Notes: generated from the letters alone by a model not told the origin. A stretch of DNA of 64,000 nt from Chitinophaga oryziterrae (GCF_009758125.1 NZ_WRXO01000013.1:1-64000); one strand, 5' to 3'. Shown: positions 34,136 to 43,460, numbered from the stretch's first letter. A program made the numbers and translations.

Positions 34136-34394
34136 GGATCAAAGTTAAAGGATAAGCGGCCCGACAATAATTTTATTGATAAAAATAATATTGCTAATTT
34201 ATCAGGTGGAAAAGATTGAACTTAATAATTTAAGCTTTCGAATTGGCCGTGGAAAAGTTGAATTCCGGAAATACCCGAATTAGCAATTGCGTCCAGATCT
34301 TCTGTAATACCCTGAACAGGATCCTTTATGATTGTTCATGGCTTGAATAAAATCCTTGAAATCATCATTAAAAATTGTGCCTGTCAGTTATTAA
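34136..34394. other. Gap with no recognisable feature
   Basis: About 260 bp up to the first codon of the frame that is open from 34395. No hairpin, promoter box or coding trace was recognised. Confidence 0.4.
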
Positions 34395-34487
34395 GTTTCT
34401 TGCCGGAATGATTGCCTTTCAACTTATTGGGATATAAGCGGTGATGGCGGACATACGGTACAACTGGTACCACCCGCGCCCCCGGTA

Positions 34488-34934
34488 GTGCTTACGCCGG
34501 CGCCACCTTCTGATCCCATTAACACCACGCCGTCTTCTCCCCCGGTTGATCAGAACCAGGCCTATTTTGATTTCTTCTCAGTAAGTGGCCATGGCTTCTA
34601 TCTGTATCCGCGTTCGCTGGATGAGGCGAAACAACTTTTTGACCGTTATTGCCAGATAGTTTGTGCGGCTATAGCTGAAAATATCACTTTCCCTAATCCG
34701 AATTATATTGATAAGGCAAATGCTTCGGTAATATATGCGATCAATCATCCGGAGGTATTTCAATCTCAGGAAGATCATGACATGTTCCTGCATTTTATAG
34801 GGCTTGTATTTGCACAGCCCACTTTCGTGATATCATGGTCACATGGCGCCCCTGATACGGGAGGAATTATTACCCTGCCATCATCAGGATGTGTGAACCT
34901 GAGGGTCAGGATACCACCATTGGGAGGAAGATAA
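34488..34934 (+). CDS. Hypothetical protein with Pro-rich N-terminus, start uncertain
   Basis: 148 aa from GTG at 34488. The same frame is open back to 34395 without an ATG (it reads CRNDCLSTYWDISGDGG and a Pro-rich stretch), so the 5' end may be truncated or the start non-standard. After the Pro-rich part comes AYFDFFSVSGHGFYLYPRSL, then a mixed region ending LRVRIPPLGG. No family recognised. A strong terminator follows directly, so it looks like the true end of a transcription unit. Confidence 0.5.
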   Translation: MLTPAPPSDPINTTPSSPPVDQNQAYFDFFSVSGHGFYLYPRSLDEAKQLFDRYCQIVCAAIAENITFPNPNYIDKANASVIYAINHPEVFQSQEDHDMFLHFIGLVFAQPTFVISWSHGAPDTGGIITLPSSGCVNLRVRIPPLGGR

Positions 34935-34940
34935 GATAAG

Positions 34941-34972
34941 AAAAGCCGAAACACATTGTTTCGGCTTTTTAA
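34941..34972 (+). terminator. Strong intrinsic terminator
   Basis: AAAAGCCGAAAC (34941-34952) pairs with GTTTCGGCTTTT (34958-34969) around a 5-nt loop and ends in a T run, 6 bp after the stop of the hypothetical gene. Confidence 0.85.
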
Positions 34973-35392
34973 TCGATCCACCTTATGGCCGAGCCTTTTG
35001 GATTGACCTATTTCACTAACAAACCAGATACCTCGTTATCCCAAGCACAATTAGCCAGGTGTAGGGAGAATTTTAAAATATTTATGGGCTATGTCAAACA
35101 GGCATTTGACAAAGGAATAACACTACGGATTGGCACTGACTGGCCTGATGGCGGCAGAGCAATGATCTCCGAGCAGCTATTATTAGCTGAATATGGATTT
35201 TCAGTCCTTTCAATTCTACAGATCTCAACTATAAACGGTGCGATTGCTTTAGGCATTGACGATAAATACGGCTCGATTGAAAAAGGAAAGAAAGCCGATC
35301 TCCTTATTTGGAATAATAGCCCTTTTGACAATTTTAAAAACTTTCTTGCCGACAAAACAATTATTAAAGATGGTTTTGTTCTAAAAAACTGA
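34973..35392 (+). pseudogene. Amidohydrolase C-terminal fragment
   Basis: About 135 codons (ATG at 34985) matching only the last third of imidazolonepropionase-like amidohydrolases: ITLRIGTDWPDGG (with the conserved metal-ligand Asp), QISTINGAIALGIDDKYGSI and EKGKKADLLIWNNSPF. Family members are about 430-480 aa; the His-x-His metal site and most of the barrel are absent. The frame starts directly after the terminator at 34941-34970, so this is a truncated remnant joined at a rearrangement point. Confidence 0.75.
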
Positions 35393-35489
35393 AGTAATAT
35401 TTGCAAGTAATAAAATGTCCTGATGGAGAGCTTTTTCAATACCAGGAAAGGGTAATTTGAAAATAATAAATAAAGCATTAGGATATTGT

Positions 35490-35519
35490 TGTCGCGTATA
35501 CTATATTTGTGACGACAAA
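35490..35519 (+). promoter_or_regulatory. Inverted repeat over a -7 box, likely MarR operator
   Basis: TATATTTG (35503-35510) matches the Bacteroidota -7 element. It is bracketed by TTGTCG (35490-35495) and CGACAA (35514-35519), and a tighter palindrome TTGT-N4-ACAA spans 35508-35519. The site ends 11 bp before the first gene of an operon that encodes a MarR regulator, which suggests autorepression. Confidence 0.5.
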
Positions 35520-35530
35520 AAATATGCGCG

Positions 35531-35893
35531 ATGAGAAAATTAGAATTTGCATCCCTTCAAGTTAGGGACCTTGAGACCTCGAAAGAATTTTACACCACAA
35601 AACTCGGGTTTGAGGAAGCAGGAATACCCAATCCGGAGGCTTGCATTTTTAGATACAACAAGGGTGAGGCAAGTTTTGCCATTAGAACGCCCATCGGTAA
35701 CCTGGAAGGAAAAGAACTGGGCATCGGTACCTCGCTCTGGTTTGCAATCGATGGGGAAATAGAGGACCTGCAAACTCAGTTATTAGCAAAGAATGTGACA
35801 CTGTTGGGGCCGATCAGGGAAACACCTTTCGGAAAAATCCTTATTGCCAAAGACCCCGATGGATACAACATCACCTTTCTGAAGTCAAACTAA
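35531..35893 (+). CDS. VOC family protein (glyoxalase-like)
   Basis: 120 aa, one vicinal-oxygen-chelate module pair: the start LEFASLQVRDLETSKEFY is followed by TTKLGFEEAG, and the end by PFGKILIAKDPDGYNITFLK with the conserved metal-ligand Glu replaced by Thr. First gene of a three-gene operon with the EVE and MarR genes (10-bp gap, then a 17-bp overlap). Ligand unknown; possibly detoxification or drug binding. Confidence 0.85.
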   Translation: MRKLEFASLQVRDLETSKEFYTTKLGFEEAGIPNPEACIFRYNKGEASFAIRTPIGNLEGKELGIGTSLWFAIDGEIEDLQTQLLAKNVTLLGPIRETPFGKILIAKDPDGYNITFLKSN

Positions 35894-35903
35894 TCATATC
35901 GAT

Positions 35904-36350
35904 ATGAACAGGGATATAAAATACTGGATCATCGTGGCATCGAAGGACCATGTCAAAACCGGAATTGCAGAGGGGATTGCCCAGACCTGTCATGGAAAGG
36001 CATCGCCTTTGAAAAGGATGCGTAAGGATGATTTCATTATCTATTATTCGGGTAAGCAGACACTGGGAAAACCTGAGGTATGCCAGGAATTTACCGCTAT
36101 AGGAAAGGTTATGGATGACGAAATCTATCAGTTCCGGGTGTCCGGGGACTTTTGCCCATCAAGACGTAATATTGAATTTTTGCCAGGTGGGGATGTTTCC
36201 ATTTTGCCGTTAATTCCTGAACTGAATTTTATCCGCAATAAGAAAAGCTGGGGCTATCCATTCCGTTTTGGTTTCTTCGAGATCAACCGGCATGACTTTG
36301 AACTGATTTCTTCACAGATGCTACAAAAAGAATATGCCCAGAAAAATTGA
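35904..36350 (+). CDS. EVE domain protein
   Basis: 148 aa covering a whole EVE (PUA-like) domain: YWIIVASKDHVKTGIAEGIA, QTCHGKASPLKRMRKDDFII, then YYSGKQTLG and FGFFEINRHDF. EVE domains bind modified bases in DNA or RNA. In this operon it sits between a VOC protein and a MarR regulator and overlaps the latter by 17 bp. This combination is seen in other Bacteroidota; its role is unclear. Confidence 0.88.
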   Translation: MNRDIKYWIIVASKDHVKTGIAEGIAQTCHGKASPLKRMRKDDFIIYYSGKQTLGKPEVCQEFTAIGKVMDDEIYQFRVSGDFCPSRRNIEFLPGGDVSILPLIPELNFIRNKKSWGYPFRFGFFEINRHDFELISSQMLQKEYAQKN

Positions 36351-36798
36351 ATTTCATTTTAAAAAGCCCGAAGACAGTCCGGGTTATCTTCTGGGACAGT
36401 TGACCATGTTATGGCAGAGGAAACAAAAGCGTGTCTTAGATCCTTTGGACCTGACGCATACCCAGTTCGTACTGCTCTGTGCATTAGCCTGGTTATCCAG
36501 GGAAAATGATAAGGTTACGCAGGTGGATATAGCCAATCAGGGCAATGCGGACAGGATGATGGTATCAAAGGTGTTGAGGACGCTGGAAGAGAAGAAATTC
36601 ATCACCCGCCATGAGCACCCGACAGATACCCGGGCAAAGACTATCAAACTGACCCGGGATGGAGAGAGGGTGCTGCAAAAAGCCATTATCTGTGTAGAAA
36701 CTGTCGATCTGGATTTTTTTAACAAGTTAGGAACAGATCTAACGACCTTTAATTCAACGATGGCGGCACTGATAGAACAGAACAATAAAGAGATATAA
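36334..36798 (+). CDS. MarR family transcriptional regulator
   Basis: 154 aa with a full winged helix: DLTHTQFVLLCALAWLS, VDIANQGNADRMMVSKVLRT, then EEKKFITRHEHPTDTRAKTI and LTRDGERVL. The start overlaps the EVE gene. It probably represses its own operon by binding the inverted repeat at 35490-35519. Confidence 0.9.
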   Translation: MPRKIEFHFKKPEDSPGYLLGQLTMLWQRKQKRVLDPLDLTHTQFVLLCALAWLSRENDKVTQVDIANQGNADRMMVSKVLRTLEEKKFITRHEHPTDTRAKTIKLTRDGERVLQKAIICVETVDLDFFNKLGTDLTTFNSTMAALIEQNNKEI

Positions 36799-36889
36799 AC
36801 TAGTATTAGCAGGATGACTACAATCAGTGGTTAGTGAAACGATGTCTGTGAATCTCAGAATAAAAAAGGGATTTAACTATGTTGCATAC

Positions 36890-37777
36890 TCATTTTGCGT
36901 CGGAACTTTTCCAGTCTCTGTAAATAAAGCGTAATGCATCGTAATAGGCAACGATAGGTTCGGTCATATGCGATTCTGCCGGGTAGTATTTATACTTATA
37001 ACATAACCCTTTCAATTCTTTATGGGTTAGTAAGGTGTCAAATTTCAATAAATTGGTATGGAAGGAACCAGTGTCTGTTACTCCTTCATTTGCATCACAG
37101 TAAAAAAGTGTTTTATTGAGCACAGATCCTTTTTCTAGTTTTTTATCAGTCGGTTTTAATACATATTCTCCATCCCACCAAAAAGAAGGACTTATTGAAA
37201 TATAGGCATTGAACATATCGGGATGAGTAAGCATACAGTAAATGGAAGTAATACCGCCAAAAGAGTGCCCCGCAAATATTTTAAAAGGTTTGGTTTTGTA
37301 GTTCGTCTCAATGTAAGGCATTAATTCATCTTGTATGAATTGCAGGAACTGATCACTGCCACCACTCGGTTTCATCCGGGATATGTTACTCGTATCAGGT
37401 TGTCCGAAATAGTTAATGATGCTTTTTGTGGGTGTGAGATCCCTTGTTCGTTTTGTATTGGGGATACCTACTACTATCATTTGCGGTATGACATTTACAT
37501 CCCACCGGCTTAGATAGTCGGTATATTGGGAAAGCATATCAAAATGGCTTTCTCCGTCCATTAAATATAATACCGGGAATCGTTTAGATAAATTCATAGA
37601 ATCCAACTTTGGATAATGGATATAGATCGTACGATCTTCATTCAATATTTTAGAAGGAATTACTACGATTTCACTCGAAGTATGATTGTATAACGCTTTC
37701 TTTTGAGCGGTTGACTGTAACGTGACGAGTAAAAAAAGGATTGTGAAAATTTTGAGTGGATTATTGGGGCTGTTCAT
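36890..37777 (-). CDS. Exported esterase of the Fes/IroE-like alpha/beta-hydrolase family
   Basis: 295 aa. A signal peptide (FTILFLLVTLQSTAQ) precedes an esterase domain: YLMDGESHFD, VVGIPNTKRTRDLTPT, nucleophile S172 in FAGHSFGG, and the His of YPAESHMTEP near the C-terminus. Members hydrolyse siderophore esters, acyl esters or formylglutathione; the substrate here is unknown. Monocistronic. Confidence 0.85.
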   Translation of the reverse strand: MNSPNNPLKIFTILFLLVTLQSTAQKKALYNHTSSEIVVIPSKILNEDRTIYIHYPKLDSMNLSKRFPVLYLMDGESHFDMLSQYTDYLSRWDVNVIPQMIVVGIPNTKRTRDLTPTKSIINYFGQPDTSNISRMKPSGGSDQFLQFIQDELMPYIETNYKTKPFKIFAGHSFGGITSIYCMLTHPDMFNAYISISPSFWWDGEYVLKPTDKKLEKGSVLNKTLFYCDANEGVTDTGSFHTNLLKFDTLLTHKELKGLCYKYKYYPAESHMTEPIVAYYDALRFIYRDWKSSDAK

Positions 37778-38026
37778 ATTTTTAAGTTTGGGACGGTTGT
37801 TTGAAGAATTTAGGTTCGTTTATCAAATCATACTAATCTACTCGATTAATCTGAGAAAGAGAACTGATAATAATAAATAGACGAGCCTAATGCGTTCAGA
37901 TATTAATAGAGAATATGTTGTTGCCGGGTTAGGTAACTATAGTTGCCCCCAGGCGGCGCTACCTTACTAAGCACTTTTGCTGCAACTTCTGCTATAAGCA
38001 TAGTCTACTTTTGGGTAAAATATTTA

Positions 38027-38135
38027 AAATGGCAAAACGCCGGAGGTATTACCTCAGGCGTTTTGCCATTTTTTTGTGCTCAGTGGTGGTAAGCTTTCGA
38101 GCCAGTTTAATTTGATTATCAGTAGATTAATTAGT
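38027..38135. repeat. Dispersed hairpin/GTGCCC repeat, copy A (diverged)
   Basis: A long hairpin (38027-38073; arms ATGGCAAAACGCC and GGCGTTTTGCCAT with an inner GAGGT/ACCTC stem) is followed by GTGCTCAGTGGTGGTAAGC, TTCGAGCC and a TTTGATTATCAGTAGATTAA tail. The second part matches the motif in copies B, C, D and F. It lies directly after the stop of the membrane protein gene at 38137, for which the hairpin also acts as terminator. Confidence 0.6.
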
Positions 38136-38136
38136 C

Positions 38137-38748
38137 TTAAGTGTTAGTATCCTGATTTGAAATACTTTTCGCAGTTTTGATTCCCAGTTGATAGGCCCAT
38201 TTTGCTATAAACCATCCATAGTCCTGAGTTAGTTTATAACGTTGATAAATAAAAAAGCCGATTAATATGGCAATTACCCAACTAAAAACTATGTAAAATT
38301 TTATACCTCCTTCTCCTGTTCTTTTCGACGGTCCTAACCAATATTCCAGCATACTTTGAAAGACCAATGTTGGCATAATGCAAATAACGAACAAACAGAG
38401 AAGAAATAGCGGAATCCACCACCAATTTCCATTCACTTTTCCAATGATCATTATTCCCTTTATATAAAAAAGCAAACAGGTAACCAGATATCCTAATCCC
38501 AAGAGCCAAAGTATATATTCCCAAGTACCAGAATTTCTATACATTCCTATTGCTTTCAGAAATAAATGTGCCACCATAAGGGATCCACTAAAAATGACGC
38601 AAGTTGTCAAAATGCCTAGAAGAATAATAGTTATATATCCTGCTAATGAAAAAGTAGCCTTAGTCGCATCTGCGATTTGCTTTTCACTACGTGATGCATT
38701 TTTTCCTGCATAATAACCATCATCATATCCACTATTATATTCATGCAT
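38137..38748 (-). CDS. Four-helix membrane protein, function unknown
   Basis: 203 aa. A short hydrophilic start (NSGYDDGYYAGKNASRSEKQ) is followed by four hydrophobic helices at about 32-66, 78-99, 108-132 and 149-167 (for example YITIILLGILTTCVIFSGSL and WWWIPLFLLCLFVICIMPTL). No family recognised. Low GC and position between repeat copies suggest an accessory gene. Confidence 0.65.
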   Translation of the reverse strand: MHEYNSGYDDGYYAGKNASRSEKQIADATKATFSLAGYITIILLGILTTCVIFSGSLMVAHLFLKAIGMYRNSGTWEYILWLLGLGYLVTCLLFYIKGIMIIGKVNGNWWWIPLFLLCLFVICIMPTLVFQSMLEYWLGPSKRTGEGGIKFYIVFSWVIAILIGFFIYQRYKLTQDYGWFIAKWAYQLGIKTAKSISNQDTNT

Positions 38749-39093
38749 GCTAAATAATTATTTTGAGGTATTTGATAATAATAACTATATCGAGCCTTGA
38801 AATTCGTAAGACTTTCAAAGGCCTAACAGAGAATTGATTTAATAACTAATATACTAAAATATCGCGGTTTCTGGGGGATGAGATCTAAATTTATCACGGT
38901 AATTGAAGATTGCTTTACTATTGCTGATCATATTTACGTAGATTCTTTGGAGTTGAATACAAACTGTGGGAAATATGCAGGCGCACTTGCAAAAAATCCA
39001 TATCTTGGCTGGGCGTTCAGGACCTTACAGCCTGTTCTGTGATTCTTAATAAAATGCAGTTTGAAGTCATATAACCGTTATTAACCTTACATT
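38749..39093. other. Gap with no recognisable feature
   Basis: 345 bp, AT-rich, between divergent genes. No coding trace, hairpin or clear promoter was recognised. Confidence 0.4.
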
Positions 39094-39501
39094 ATGGAAG
39101 CAATGCACCCAAATCTTATTCTGATCCACCGTTTTTTTGAAGCTTATGCCAATAACGATATGGACAAGCTTCGCTCTATCCTCGATGAAAATATCAAATG
39201 GCATATTCCCGGCAAACATCCCTTAAGCGGCACCAAAAAAGGCATCGATGAAGTGCTGGCTTATTTCCGTCAATTGGAAAAGTGCGCCTTCATGGCAGAA
39301 CCCATCGTAATGGGCCTGAATGATACCTATGTGATCGATTGCCATACAAACTGGAGCAACCTGCATGGCGAAGATAACCTGCACAATATGTCGTGCCTGC
39401 TGTGGAAGTTCGATGGTGACCGTATCGTGGAGGTACACAATTTTCCGCAGGACCAGCATGTGGTTGATACGTTTTTCTCCAGGAATTATACAACAGTTTA
39501 A
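39094..39501 (+). CDS. SnoaL/NTF2-like family protein
   Basis: 135 aa, a single NTF2-like cone fold: HRFFEAYANNDMDKLRSILD, then IKWHIPGKHPLSGTKKGIDE, and the late LLWKFDGDRIVEVHNFPQDQ. Such proteins act as small-molecule isomerases, hydrolases or binding proteins; nothing in the neighbourhood defines a ligand. Monocistronic. Confidence 0.85.
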   Translation: MEAMHPNLILIHRFFEAYANNDMDKLRSILDENIKWHIPGKHPLSGTKKGIDEVLAYFRQLEKCAFMAEPIVMGLNDTYVIDCHTNWSNLHGEDNLHNMSCLLWKFDGDRIVEVHNFPQDQHVVDTFFSRNYTTV

Positions 39502-39611
39502 ATATGGTTTAGGTTGTACCCGGTTGTGATGGGTTTTGAACCAGATTATATTGATTTTTAAATGTTTAATGAAATAAGTTTCTTTGTCGGATTAAGTCAT
39601 GATTATTTCAA

Positions 39612-40289
39612 TTAATGCTTTTGTGCCTTTAAAAGCTTAGTCCAAATCTCATACCCCTTCTTATTAAGATGAAGTCCGTCAGATTTAGCATACCTTATAT
39701 CTAAATCTCCATTCTTATCTCGTAATTCCTTACTTAGGTCGATATAAGAAAATTTATTTTCTATTGTGCTTAGCTTTAATTGCTTATTGACTAAATCTAT
39801 TTCAGTGTTTTTGTTGAATGCATCCGGATATTCTTTTTTGACATTATCATTTGTTGGCAAAATGCTGTTAACATAAATGATTGTTCCCGGTGATCCTGCT
39901 TTTACACGAGCCACAATGGTCAGGATATTTTTCACTATGACGTCGGCTGGAATGTTCTGAGAAATATCATTTATTCCTATCTCAATAAAAAGTTTAGGAG
40001 GTTGATGAATAATTACATCGTCCAAACGATCTAAAACACCAAATGTATTATCAGCCGCAATACCTCTATTTACAACGGTTGAATCATTGAGCAATTTTTT
40101 CCAATCCCCAAACTCGGTTAAACTATTTCCCAGGAAAATTACGCTGTGTTTTTTTACGCACTCAAGTTTGAAAAGAGCTACTCTTTTTTCGTAATATTTT
40201 TTTTCATACCGGATGGTGTCATAAGCTATATTTTGCCCAGCAGCAGTGGTGGTAATCAGACAAATAAGCGGAATCAGCAATCTTTTCAT
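39612..40289 (-). CDS. SGNH/GDSL hydrolase, exported
   Basis: 225 aa with a signal peptide (LLIPLICLITTTAAGQN). SGNH blocks: block I FLGNSLTEFGDW with nucleophile S56, block II glycine in VVNRGIAADN, block III GINDIS, and the Asp-x-x-His in KSDGLHLNKKGY near residue 210. Typical of acetyl-esterases acting on glycans or of platelet-activating-factor-hydrolase-like enzymes. 78 bp after it in the minus direction there is no further gene. Confidence 0.88.
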   Translation of the reverse strand: MKRLLIPLICLITTTAAGQNIAYDTIRYEKKYYEKRVALFKLECVKKHSVIFLGNSLTEFGDWKKLLNDSTVVNRGIAADNTFGVLDRLDDVIIHQPPKLFIEIGINDISQNIPADVIVKNILTIVARVKAGSPGTIIYVNSILPTNDNVKKEYPDAFNKNTEIDLVNKQLKLSTIENKFSYIDLSKELRDKNGDLDIRYAKSDGLHLNKKGYEIWTKLLKAQKH

Positions 40290-40367
40290 ATCTTTTTAAT
40301 TTAATGCTTTCAGGATACAAAGCTATTCCAGAAGCATTAAAGAGAATATGCAGAAATACTCAATTTG

Positions 40368-41279
40368 TCAGATCATTTTTCTAAAACTGCCAGGTGAAAC
40401 GCTATATTCTTTTTTGAATGAACGGCAAAAGGCACTGGTATCTTCAAATCCACAGGCCAAGGTGATTTCATTTACTGACATAGTGGAATGTTTTAATAAC
40501 CTCACGGCATAGGCAAGTCTGATCTGTGTAAGATATTGATGGGGAGTGGTTTTGAATACAGCTTTGAATTGCCTGATCAATTGTGGTGCGGATAAGCATG
40601 CTGTTTGACTCATTAAGGATAGGTCAGATTTGTACATGAAAGTGGAATGCATGAAATCCTTAGCAATGCACAATCGTTTATAGATCTCTGTTTTGGTATT
40701 CGGCTTGATTGCGCTTACCCTGCCAACGCGATGTACTTCCGCTTTGTGTGCACATAACAGATCATGCAGCAGAAAAGTCAGGGATTCATCTACTCTGTCA
40801 TTGTCATATCCGCAATCATTCAACGATAATACGAGGTTTTGTAACTTTTGCTGTAATCTAATGTCATTATTATAAAGCGTTTGAAAGAACTCGGGGGCCT
40901 TTCCTATTGATTCAAAGGGTGAATCCAATAAAGTGTCCTCGTTACATAAAGCATCCCGGAACACAGAGGAGGAAAAATCTTTGCTGAAAAAAACTGATAT
41001 AATATTGGTTTTTTCGGGACCATCAATCCTGCACGAGTATTCCTGGTCGTCATTTAACATCAGGAACTGTCCGGGCCGTACGGCAATCTCCCGGTTATCT
41101 ATATTATACCATTCTTCTCCGCTTACTACTGTTTTAATGGACAGACAGCCTACATGACGCTCACAATAACTTAGGTTCGATATCGCATTAAAGATGACGT
41201 TGTGCCTCTTGAATTTACTGAAATGAAGTTGCTCATCAAATCCTATCTCCTTATGATTGGGTAAGCTTGTAAAGTACAT
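40368..41279 (-). CDS. AraC family transcriptional regulator
   Basis: 303 aa. Residues 1-170 form a cupin-like sensor half (FLMLNDDQEYSCRIDG). Residues 200-303 form the double HTH: LSLMSQTACLSAPQLIRQFK, TTPHQYLTQIRLAYAVRLLK, and EITLACGFEDTSAFCRSFKK with SVSPGSFRK at the end. It lies upstream of the SGNH hydrolase gene in the same orientation (78-bp gap), which it may regulate. Confidence 0.9.
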   Translation of the reverse strand: MYFTSLPNHKEIGFDEQLHFSKFKRHNVIFNAISNLSYCERHVGCLSIKTVVSGEEWYNIDNREIAVRPGQFLMLNDDQEYSCRIDGPEKTNIISVFFSKDFSSSVFRDALCNEDTLLDSPFESIGKAPEFFQTLYNNDIRLQQKLQNLVLSLNDCGYDNDRVDESLTFLLHDLLCAHKAEVHRVGRVSAIKPNTKTEIYKRLCIAKDFMHSTFMYKSDLSLMSQTACLSAPQLIRQFKAVFKTTPHQYLTQIRLAYAVRLLKHSTMSVNEITLACGFEDTSAFCRSFKKEYSVSPGSFRKMI

Positions 41280-41500
41280 AAGATTTCAAAAGTTTATATC
41301 TGTAAAGTCGCATTATCCCAGGTAGATGATTCTTCAAAGAATTTCAAATTCTCAGCAATACTAAACTGATTTATAAATAAAAATATTAAAAAAGTAGAAA
41401 TGTATTGGAGAAAGTTAACAGGATTCTAAAAGGAGTAATAATAAAATTCGGGAAATCGAACCTATTCTGACTTGAAAGAGAGTAATCAACCTGATCCCTA

Positions 41501-41630
41501 AAAAGTGTCATTTTCTGACACTTGGAGAAATACAACCCTGTAAATCATTGATTTACAGGGTTGTACTGTGCCCGGAACTGGTGAGTTTCCGAACCAAATA
41601 GTTTTGATTATGATAAAGTTAACCGGATTG
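41501..41630. repeat. Dispersed hairpin/GTGCCC repeat, copy B
   Basis: Contains a 33-bp near-perfect palindrome with 16-bp arms (41532-41547 and 41549-41564, centre T) that starts ACAACCCTGTAAATCA. It is followed by GTGCCCGGAACTGGTGAG (41568 on), CCGAACCAAAT and TTTGATTATGATAAAGTT. Upstream, AAAAAGTGTCATTTTCTGAC matches the start of copies D and F. The 433-bp gap around it (41280-41712) holds nothing else I can name. Confidence 0.75.
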
Positions 41631-41712
41631 AATTGCTAAATATAGAGCATTTTGTTTCAGAGAATTTTCTTTAGATGTACCTGACTGGCGGGACAATTGG
41701 CGCTATTACATA

Positions 41713-42747
41713 TTAGTTCACGTCTTTCCACCAGTCCTTAAATATCTGTTTATCATTGCGCAAGTCCACGAGCTGGCCTATCATAGGCGTAGCTAATGGA
41801 ATGTCTGCAATTGCCGTTAATCTCTGTAAAGGCTCATCCCAGGGGTGATTGCCAAGCGTGAATTTGGAGGAGTGGACCGGCAGCAGTCTTTTTGCCTTCA
41901 GGTCTTTTGCTGCCTGCAGGACCTCTTCCGGCTGCATATGAATGTACTTCCATGCAAGGTCATACTGACCATTTTCAAGAATGGCGAAATCTATCGGACC
42001 GAATTTTTTTCCTATTTCGGCAAAATGAGTATCATAACCGCTGTCACCTCCTATATAGATCTTCATGGCCGGTGTTTGCAATATATAAGATTGCCATAGT
42101 GTATTATTCCGGGAAAAACTCCTGCCTGAGAAGTGACGGGTAGGTGCTGTGTGTACAACAAATCCATCTCCCAGATCCACATCCTGCCACCAATCTGTCT
42201 CTATGATCTGGTCAGGCTTATAGCCCCATCTTTCCAGGTGCGCTCCTACTCCCAGACCACAGATCACTTTACCCACCTTGCTCTTTAGTGCGAGCACGGT
42301 CTTATAATCCAAATGATCGTAATGGTCATGCGATATGAACAGGTAATCTATTACAGGGAAATCATCAGTTGTGTAAATATCAGCACCTTTAAATGCCTTA
42401 GTACCTCCGGGCAGAGGCGAAGCGCTGCCAGAAAAGACCGGATCTGCAAGGAAGCGCTTTCCTCCTGACTGTATAAAATAAGATGAGTGACCAAACCAAA
42501 TCAACACATCCTGATCGGGTGCAACCGCCAGCAGATCAGTTTTTACAGAGGGTAATGAATCTACGGGACGCATACGCAAACGTTTTTTGAACATAAAGTC
42601 ATATAAAACGCCTCCCATGCTATACCCCTCTGAAAGTTGCGGCGTATTGTGAATGTTCTGGAACTGCCCGTCTTTATAATTCGGCGATTGTTTGATTAAT
42701 TCTAATCTTTTTCCCGTAGGCTTTTTCCCGAATAGTGGATGTCTCAT
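41713..42747 (-). CDS. MBL-fold hydrolase (NAPE-PLD/UlaG-like)
   Basis: 344 aa from ATG at 42747 (MRHPLFGKK); an upstream TTG is less likely. The metal site is ISHDHYDHLDY (H140, H142, D144, H145), with further ligands in VHTAPTRHFSGR and IGGDSGYDTHF and the terminal His in LLPVHSSKF. An N-terminal extension with DVLIWFGHSSYFI is typical of the NAPE-PLD-like branch, which hydrolyses phosphodiesters of lipids. Monocistronic. Confidence 0.88.
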   Translation of the reverse strand: MRHPLFGKKPTGKRLELIKQSPNYKDGQFQNIHNTPQLSEGYSMGGVLYDFMFKKRLRMRPVDSLPSVKTDLLAVAPDQDVLIWFGHSSYFIQSGGKRFLADPVFSGSASPLPGGTKAFKGADIYTTDDFPVIDYLFISHDHYDHLDYKTVLALKSKVGKVICGLGVGAHLERWGYKPDQIIETDWWQDVDLGDGFVVHTAPTRHFSGRSFSRNNTLWQSYILQTPAMKIYIGGDSGYDTHFAEIGKKFGPIDFAILENGQYDLAWKYIHMQPEEVLQAAKDLKAKRLLPVHSSKFTLGNHPWDEPLQRLTAIADIPLATPMIGQLVDLRNDKQIFKDWWKDVN

Positions 42748-42936
42748 ATATATTAAAATAGTGATTATCAATGATAACAGTAGGGAAATGCTATCTTCAG
42801 GTATTTGATAGTTATCCTGATTAATTTTTTCCTATGAGTTTATTGACGAATCAGGTGTGTGGATATTTTAACAAGAGGTAAATATTCTGACGAATTGTTG
42901 AGCTGATAACCGGGAATAGAGAGGCATGGATGACCA

Positions 42937-42970
42937 TAAAAAAAGATCGGAGAGACATCTCCGACCTTTT
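42937..42970 (-). terminator. Terminator after the VOC gene at 43053
   Basis: TCGGAGA (42947-42953) pairs with TCTCCGA (42958-42964). On the minus strand ATCTTTTTTTATGG follows. The rest of the 305-bp gap 42748-43052 shows nothing recognisable. Confidence 0.7.
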
Positions 42971-43052
42971 CAATTGATATGTTTTCAAATAATTTGATAT
43001 TGCCTGACACGATGTTTTGGCGAAATTACCTGAAGAAAAAACACCCGTCACG

Positions 43053-43460
43053 TTATTTTTCCTGAAACCTTTTTTGGGCTTCTTGTGACACAGGTGTAAA
43101 GAAGTTGACCAGATTACCGTCAGGATCTCTGAATAAAATAGAACGATTCCCCCATGGCATTGTTGTTGGCTCTTGTATAATGTCTATACCAGTTATGTTA
43201 GATAATCGCTGGTATTCGTTATCCATATCATCAACCAGAAACTCAATAATAACTGATCTGTTACTGGCGGCACTGGCAACATCATCACCGCCAAAAAAAG
43301 CCAAAGTACGGGTACTTCCTATAGCTAAAGCTCCGGAGGACGTTCTCATTTCAGCAAAATCATCAGTGTACCATGTAAATGGCATTCCTGTGGCGATTTC
43401 ATAAAACTGGACAAGGCGCTTAATGTCGGCGGTAATAATGCGAATTGAAGAAAGATTCAT
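43053..43460 (-). CDS. VOC family protein (glyoxalase-like)
   Basis: 135 aa from ATG at 43460; the frame is open further upstream, but the family begins here (MNLSSIRIITADIKRLVQFY). One complete VOC module: FLVDDMDNEYQRL in the middle and ILFRDPDGNLVNFFTPV at the end. Ligand unknown. It has its own terminator. Confidence 0.85.
   Translation of the reverse strand: MNLSSIRIITADIKRLVQFYEIATGMPFTWYTDDFAEMRTSSGALAIGSTRTLAFFGGDDVASAASNRSVIIEFLVDDMDNEYQRLSNITGIDIIQEPTTMPWGNRSILFRDPDGNLVNFFTPVSQEAQKRFQEK

Noticed and set aside
42851..43051. 66-codon minus-strand frame
   Set aside because: It contains the terminator of the VOC gene and shows no family resemblance.
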